The notes below the pieces were generated by a model. The model saw only the letters and a list, made by a program, of their open reading frames with translations, was not told the DNA's origin and made no database searches. From Verrucomicrobiales bacterium (GTDB taxonomy: Bacteria > Verrucomicrobiota > Verrucomicrobiia > Verrucomicrobiales > V1-33): 10,158 bases of DNA. The stretch is taken from positions 1 through 10,158 of the forward strand of contig JALRGF010000111.1 in the NCBI GenBank assembly GCA_023253495.1, in the 5' to 3' direction. A program made the position numbers and the translations under genes. The stretch's first letter is position 1; every line of letters begins with the position of its first letter. Shown here piece after piece: positions 6,164 through 10,158 of the stretch.

Positions 6164-8101
6164 GTGTCTCCGAAATCGCTCCGTCTCGTCCGGGCCGTCG
6201 CCGCCGCCATCACGCTGACCGCTGCCGCATTGTCGCTTGCCGCATTGTCTGCTGCCGCCCACGCCGCCTCCCCGCCCGCCCCGCCAAATATCGTGCTCAT
6301 CCTCGCCGATGACCTGGGGATCAATGACCTCGCGTGCTGCGGCCGCACCGACCACCGGACGCCGCACCTCGACCGCCTGGCCGCAGCCGGCGCGCGCTTC
6401 ACCGCAGCGTACGCTCCCGCCCCGCTTTGCTCGGCATCGCGCGCCGCCCTGCTCACCGGCAAACACCCGGCCCGCCTGCACCTGACCAGCTTCCTGCCCG
6501 GCCGCCCGGACACCCCGGCCCAGAGGCTCCGGCAACCGGTCCAGGAGGGACAGTTGCCACTGGAGGAAATCACCCTGGCCGAAGCCCTGCAGCCCGCCGG
6601 CTATACCACCGCCTGTCTCGGGAAATGGCACCTCGGCGGGCCCGGCTTCGAGCCCGCCGCCCAGGGGTTCCAGATGGCCGCGGCCGGGCAACCGGATTCC
6701 ACCCCGTCCGCCACCGAAGGCAGCAAGGGCGAAATGGGTCTCGCCGCCCGGGCCGAAACGTTCATCGCCACCCATCGCGACCGGCCGTTCTTCCTCTTCC
6801 TCGCCCACGACAGCCCGCACATCCCGTTCGCCGCCACCGAGGAATCCCGCGCCCGCCACGCCGGCGCGTTCAATCCCACTTATGCCGCCGTCATCGAATC
6901 CCTCGACGCCTCGGTCGGCCGCGTGCTCGACGCCCTCGAATCCCACGGCCTCACCGAGCGCACCATCGTTGTTTTCACCAGCGACAACGGCGGCCTGCAC
7001 GTCCCGGAACTCGGGCTCGACCCGCCCACCCACAACACGCCGTACCGCGGGGGCAAAGGGTCGCTCCACGACGGCGGCCTGCGCGTCCCGCTCATCGTCC
7101 GCTGGCCGGGCACCACCCGCCCCGGCTCCGTCCGCGCGGAACCAGTCGTCCTCACCGACCTCATGCCCACCCTGATGCAGGCCGCCGGCCTCGACCCGTC
7201 CCGGGCCAGCGGACCGCTCGACGGCGTCAGCCTGCTCCCGCTTCTACGCCCTGACGCTACCACAAGCGCCGACACCAAGGCCGGGCCCGTGGACGCCGAC
7301 CGTCCGCTTTTCTGGCATTTCCCCCACTACAGCAACCAGGGTGGGCGCCCGTCCGGCGCGCTCCGCGAAGGCCGATGGAAACTCACCGAGGATTACGAAT
7401 CCGGCACCACCCGCTTGTATGATGTGGTCGACGACCCCGCCGAAGCCACCGACCGCAGCGCCGACCACCCGGACATCGCCACCACCATGAAAACGCGCCT
7501 GGCCGCCTGGCGCGAGCAGGTCGGCGCCCAAAGGAACCGCCCGAACCCGGAGTTTTCCGCGGCCGCCGCCATGACCATCGACCAGACGGACGTCAACCGC
7601 CCGCCCGCCCCCACCACCGCCGCCGCCCTCGGTCAGGCATGGGCCGCGTGGCGCACCGCCATGGACGCCGCCACCGCCGGACGCCAGCCGCGCGTCACCC
7701 CGTCCCGCGGCGACATCCGCCTGCACGCCCGCGACGCCCGCACCCACGGCTCGAAACTGCGCTACGAACCGGAACCGTGGAAAAACACCCTCGGCTACTG
7801 GGTGGAAGTCGGCGACTGGGCCGAATGGGACGTCACCGTGCCCGCCGCCGGTCGCTACGAAATCGAGATCCTCCAGGGATGCGGAGCCGGCCAGGGCGGC
7901 TCGGAGGTCGACCTGACCATCGCCGGCGAGTCGCTCCGCTTCACCGTGCGCGAAACCGGCCACTTCCAGAACTTCATCGCCATCACCCTCGGTGAGGTCA
8001 CCCTGCCCGCCGGCCCCGCCACCCTCACCTTGCGCCCGCACCGCAAAGCCCACGCCGCCGTCATGGACGTCCGCCGCATCGTGCTCCGGCCGCTCCCGTG
8101 A
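6164..8101 (+). CDS. Secreted type I (formylglycine) sulfatase with C-terminal beta-sandwich-like module
   Basis: The enzyme should hydrolyse sulfate esters, probably on polysaccharides, in the periplasm or outside the cell. From GTG 6164 it has 645 residues. Residues 4-35 form a signal peptide (KSLRLVR, a hydrophobic core, then AAHA just before SPPAPP). NIVLILADDLGINDL begins the catalytic domain, with metal-binding Asp49-Asp50. The sulfatase signature LCSASRAALLTGK holds Cys89, the residue converted to formylglycine. GKWHLGG carries Lys154, and FTSDNGG carries Asp274-Asn275. After the catalytic domain (ending about 470), residues 510-645 include GYWVEVGDWAEWDVTVPAAG and GRYEIEILQG, resembling CBM6-like or similar accessory modules seen on Verrucomicrobiota sulfatases. 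GTG 6080 is an alternative start, but it would bury the signal peptide behind 28 residues. No maturase or formylglycine-generating enzyme lies in the window. The exact substrate is unknown. Confidence 0.92.
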   Translation: MSPKSLRLVRAVAAAITLTAAALSLAALSAAAHAASPPAPPNIVLILADDLGINDLACCGRTDHRTPHLDRLAAAGARFTAAYAPAPLCSASRAALLTGKHPARLHLTSFLPGRPDTPAQRLRQPVQEGQLPLEEITLAEALQPAGYTTACLGKWHLGGPGFEPAAQGFQMAAAGQPDSTPSATEGSKGEMGLAARAETFIATHRDRPFFLFLAHDSPHIPFAATEESRARHAGAFNPTYAAVIESLDASVGRVLDALESHGLTERTIVVFTSDNGGLHVPELGLDPPTHNTPYRGGKGSLHDGGLRVPLIVRWPGTTRPGSVRAEPVVLTDLMPTLMQAAGLDPSRASGPLDGVSLLPLLRPDATTSADTKAGPVDADRPLFWHFPHYSNQGGRPSGALREGRWKLTEDYESGTTRLYDVVDDPAEATDRSADHPDIATTMKTRLAAWREQVGAQRNRPNPEFSAAAAMTIDQTDVNRPPAPTTAAALGQAWAAWRTAMDAATAGRQPRVTPSRGDIRLHARDARTHGSKLRYEPEPWKNTLGYWVEVGDWAEWDVTVPAAGRYEIEILQGCGAGQGGSEVDLTIAGESLRFTVRETGHFQNFIAITLGEVTLPAGPATLTLRPHRKAHAAVMDVRRIVLRPLP

Positions 8102-8148
8102 ACCGCCGCGCACAGGAAGATCGGCTCTGCGGGAAATCGGGCGCGGGC

Positions 8149-8167
8149 GGGACAGGCTGCCTGTTCC
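8149..8167. repeat. Hairpin-forming inverted repeat between sulfatase and hydrolase genes
   Basis: GGGACAGG and CCTGTTCC flank a three-base CTG loop, giving an 8-bp stem with one G-T wobble. It lies 47 bases after the sulfatase stop. It is followed by AAAG rather than a T-run, so termination is possible but weakly supported. The rest of the 128-base gap (8102-8229) is GC-rich with no gene that I can support. Confidence 0.3.
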
Positions 8168-8229
8168 AAAGTCGGCCGGGCGGCCTGCCGGACGGTTGCG
8201 GCGGGCGGGACCGGTGGCATGGTCATCCC

Positions 8230-8895
8230 ATGATTCAGCGGATCATCGGGTTCCTCGCGGCAGTGATGACGGCAGCGCTGCCGGCACTGGGGGCGGACGA
8301 CCCCTGGGAAAAGGAGGTGGCGGCGATCGAGGCCCGGTGGCAGCAGGCTGCACCGGCAGACGGCAAGGTGGTTTTTGCGGGCAGTTCGAGTGTGAGGCTC
8401 TGGGATCTGGAGGCGGCTTTCCCGGACTGGCATCCGGTCAATGCCGGGTTCGGCGGCTCGCGCATTGCCGACTGTGCCCGGTTTGCCCCGCGCCTGATCC
8501 ACCGGTGGCACCCCCGGACGGTGGTTTTTTATGCGGGCGATAACGACCTCGCCGGCGGCCTCTCCCCCGACGAGGTGGTGCGCGATTTCCAGGAGTTCGC
8601 CACCGCACTGCATGCCGCGCTCCCCGATTGCCGCCTGATTTTTCTTTCCATCAAACCGAGTGCTTCACGCTGGCACCTCTGGCCCCGCGCGGAGGAGGCC
8701 AATGCCCGGATCCGCATGCTGTGCGAGGCGGTCGGTGAGCCGCGCCTGAGGTTTGTCGATGTGGCCACCCCGCTCCTCGATGCCGACGGCCGTCCCGACC
8801 CGCAGTTGTTTCTGGACGACCGGCTGCACCTGAATGCCGCCGGCTACCGCCACTGGCAGGCGGTGCTTGCGCCGGTACTGGCCGACGCACCATGA
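8230..8895 (+). CDS. Secreted SGNH/GDSL-family hydrolase
   Basis: SGNH hydrolases are esterases or lipases; many next to carbohydrate enzymes remove acetyl or acyl groups from sugars. The 221-residue product starts with a signal peptide (MIQRIIGFLAAVMTAALPALGA, probable cut near 20-22), so it acts outside the cytoplasm. Block I is FAGSSSVRLW (49-58), with the nucleophile probably Ser53 in a GSS variant of GDS. Block II is NAGFGGS (71-77). Block III is YAGDNDLAGG (101-110), with Asn105. Block V is DDRLHLNAAGY (196-206), supplying Asp197 and His200 of the triad. All four SGNH blocks are therefore present. I chose ATG 8230 because the signal peptide begins there. The open frame reaches back to the sulfatase stop, but that stretch (8098-8229) is not protein-like. 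The gene is collinear with the sulfatase and the lactonase-like gene. The substrate is unknown. Confidence 0.9.
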   Translation: MIQRIIGFLAAVMTAALPALGADDPWEKEVAAIEARWQQAAPADGKVVFAGSSSVRLWDLEAAFPDWHPVNAGFGGSRIADCARFAPRLIHRWHPRTVVFYAGDNDLAGGLSPDEVVRDFQEFATALHAALPDCRLIFLSIKPSASRWHLWPRAEEANARIRMLCEAVGEPRLRFVDVATPLLDADGRPDPQLFLDDRLHLNAAGYRHWQAVLAPVLADAP

Positions 8896-8962
8896 AGGCG
8901 ACCGCCGGCTGAAACGCGGCCGCTGCTTGACGGGCGCCGCTTTTCCCGCGACATCCGCGGCC

Positions 8963-10158
8963 ATGAGCGATGACGATACCAACCACGGCGGGGAATGCGA
9001 CCACCACCACGATGCGGAAGAGGAATGGGAGGACGATTTCCCGGAGCCGACCGCGGAGGAAATCTTCGGTCCGCAGGTGCCGGCCGAACCGATCCGCCTC
9101 CAGGCGGGCCCGGTCGAGCTGTGGTTTGATCCCGATTGGGCCATCCTGCGGAAATTTGCGGTCGACGGGCACGAGGCGCTGCGGGCGATCTACCCGGCCG
9201 TACGGTCGTCCCAATGGAAAACCGCCCCGCCACGGATCAGTGACCTGAAGGTCGAATCCGCGGAGGCTTCGTTCCGCATGACTTTTGCCTGCGAGCACGT
9301 CGACACGGAAACCGGGGTCGACTTCGCGTGGCGCGGAGAAATCGTCGGTACCGCCGAGGGCACCGTCCACTACCGGTTCGAAGGCGCGGCCCGCTCGGCC
9401 ATGAAGACGAATCGCACCGGACTCTGCGTGCTCCACCCGATTCTCCCGACCGCCGGCCGGCCGGTCACCGTCACCCATGGCGACGGCCGCGGCGAGGCCA
9501 CTGTCTTTCCCTCGCTGATTTCGCCGCACCAGCCATTCTTTGACGTCGCCGCGCTCACCCATGAAGTGGCTCCCGGTCTGCGGGCCCGGGTTTCTTTCGA
9601 CGGCGATATTTTCGAAACCGAGGACCAGCGGAACTGGACCGACGCCTCTTTCAAAACATACGGCGGCGCGCTCTCCAACCCGATCCCGCTTGCCTTCGCC
9701 GCCGGTCACGCGGTGCGCCAGGAAGTGACATTTTCGCTCACCGGCGCCCGGCCACCCGCCGCCGCCCCCGCAGACGCCCGGCCGGTCGAGGTCACTCTGC
9801 CCACCACCGGCACCATCCGCCTCCCCAGCATCGGCCCGCGCTTCGCTCCGGAGGCAGGTGATCCCGACGAGGCACGGGTCGCCCTCTGGCGCACCCTCGC
9901 ACCCGGCCACCTGCTCGTCGACGTCGACCTCACCGCCCCCACCTGGCCGGACGCCCTGAAACGCGGCCGCGCCTGGGCCTCCGCCATCGGGGTTCCCATC
10001 GTGCTGCGTGTCGTCTTCACGCCGAACTACCAGCCCGCGCTCGCCGCCCTCGCCGACGCCTTCGCCGGCACCGCGTTTGAACTGCGGGCGGTCACTGCCG
10101 TCACCCCCGGAGAACCATGCCCCGGTGCCGTCACCATGGGACTGGTCGAAGCCGCTTT
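8963..10158 (+). CDS. apnL: D-apionate lactonase-like protein (ApnL family), 3' end outside window
   Basis: ApnL opens the lactone of D-apionate during catabolism of apiose, a branched plant cell-wall sugar. The frame is open from ATG 8963 to the window end (398 residues seen). Residues 44-260 carry stretches I recognise from this family: LRAIYPAVRSSQWKTAPPRI (73-92), GLCVLHPI (153-160), SLISPHQPFFDV (184-195), LTHEVAPGLR (198-207) and FETEDQRNWTDASFKTY (217-233). A Pro/Ala-rich linker (about 262-275) leads into a second domain. From about 327 that domain looks like the beginning of the TIM-barrel part (TWPDALKRGRAWASAIGVPI). There is no signal peptide. Residues 1-33 are unusual: about 15 acidic residues, four His and one Cys. 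The conserved domain begins near EEIFGP (32-37). GTG at codon 39 is a possible but less likely start. The family call rests on recalled motifs, not a search. Confidence 0.75.
   Translation, partial: MSDDDTNHGGECDHHHDAEEEWEDDFPEPTAEEIFGPQVPAEPIRLQAGPVELWFDPDWAILRKFAVDGHEALRAIYPAVRSSQWKTAPPRISDLKVESAEASFRMTFACEHVDTETGVDFAWRGEIVGTAEGTVHYRFEGAARSAMKTNRTGLCVLHPILPTAGRPVTVTHGDGRGEATVFPSLISPHQPFFDVAALTHEVAPGLRARVSFDGDIFETEDQRNWTDASFKTYGGALSNPIPLAFAAGHAVRQEVTFSLTGARPPAAAPADARPVEVTLPTTGTIRLPSIGPRFAPEAGDPDEARVALWRTLAPGHLLVDVDLTAPTWPDALKRGRAWASAIGVPIVLRVVFTPNYQPALAALADAFAGTAFELRAVTAVTPGEPCPGAVTMGLVEAA

Noticed and set aside
4702..6312. 536-residue + strand open frame over hisS
   Set aside because: The product is Arg/His/Pro-rich with no recognisable motif and runs antisense to the clear HisRS and into the divergent gap.
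6049..6573. N-terminal extension of HisRS up to base 6573
   Set aside because: The extra 175 residues do not resemble any HisRS and overlap the sulfatase gene; the conserved protein begins at ATG 6048.
7244..8113. 289-residue minus-strand frame opposite the sulfatase C-terminus
   Set aside because: Extremely Gly/Val/Ala-rich shadow of Pro/Ala/Arg-rich coding sequence; no start signal or motif.
8892..8912. Short frame MKATAG overlapping the SGNH hydrolase stop
   Set aside because: Only six codons; an ATGA overlap by chance with no support as a gene.
1..10158. Rex operator, CRISPR array, tRNA, insertion sequence or attachment site
   Set aside because: Reading through the noncoding gaps showed no TTGTGAA-N6-TTCACAA site, no spaced repeats, no cloverleaf-like sequence and no transposase or terminal repeats. 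This was by eye; a profile search would be needed to exclude weak cases.

Overview
The window is high-GC, densely coded DNA with no rRNA, tRNA, CRISPR or mobile element that I can see. Gene content and protein style suggest a member of the Verrucomicrobiota, plausibly the Opitutaceae. The clues are a Rex repressor next to a TPR protein and an Lgt, a HisRS with an unusual motif 3, and a secreted sulfatase beside carbohydrate-related enzymes. This taxonomic call is inference from familiarity with the families, not a database match.

Left part (1-3692, + strand): the 3' end of lgt (lipoprotein maturation), a soluble TPR-repeat protein, the redox-sensing repressor rex, and an OGG1-like 8-oxoguanine DNA glycosylase. 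The TPR gene and rex overlap by four bases (GTGA), so they are probably translated from one message. The glycosylase follows 64 bases later. Its stop codon sits in the loop of a perfect 10-bp GC hairpin, a likely terminator between convergent genes.

Middle part (3741-6048, - strand): hisS followed closely by a zinc-independent medium-chain alcohol dehydrogenase/quinone-oxidoreductase-like gene. A very strong Shine-Dalgarno sequence inside the hisS 3' end leaves the start of the dehydrogenase ambiguous.

Right part (6164-10158, + strand, divergent from hisS): a secreted type I sulfatase with an extra C-terminal beta-sandwich-like module, a small secreted SGNH/GDSL hydrolase, and a large protein cut by the window end. 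The last has the conserved motifs I associate with D-apionate lactonase (ApnL). This side looks like carbohydrate scavenging: desulfation and deacylation outside the cytoplasm, with possible apiose-derived sugar acid catabolism inside. The three genes are collinear but separated by 67-128 bases, and the apiose link is inference.

I found no clear evidence of an undescribed multi-gene system. The items most worth checking are the altered catalytic motifs in HisRS, the mixed active site of the glycosylase, the acidic/histidine-rich leader on the ApnL-like protein, the competing dehydrogenase starts, and two well-formed inverted repeats.
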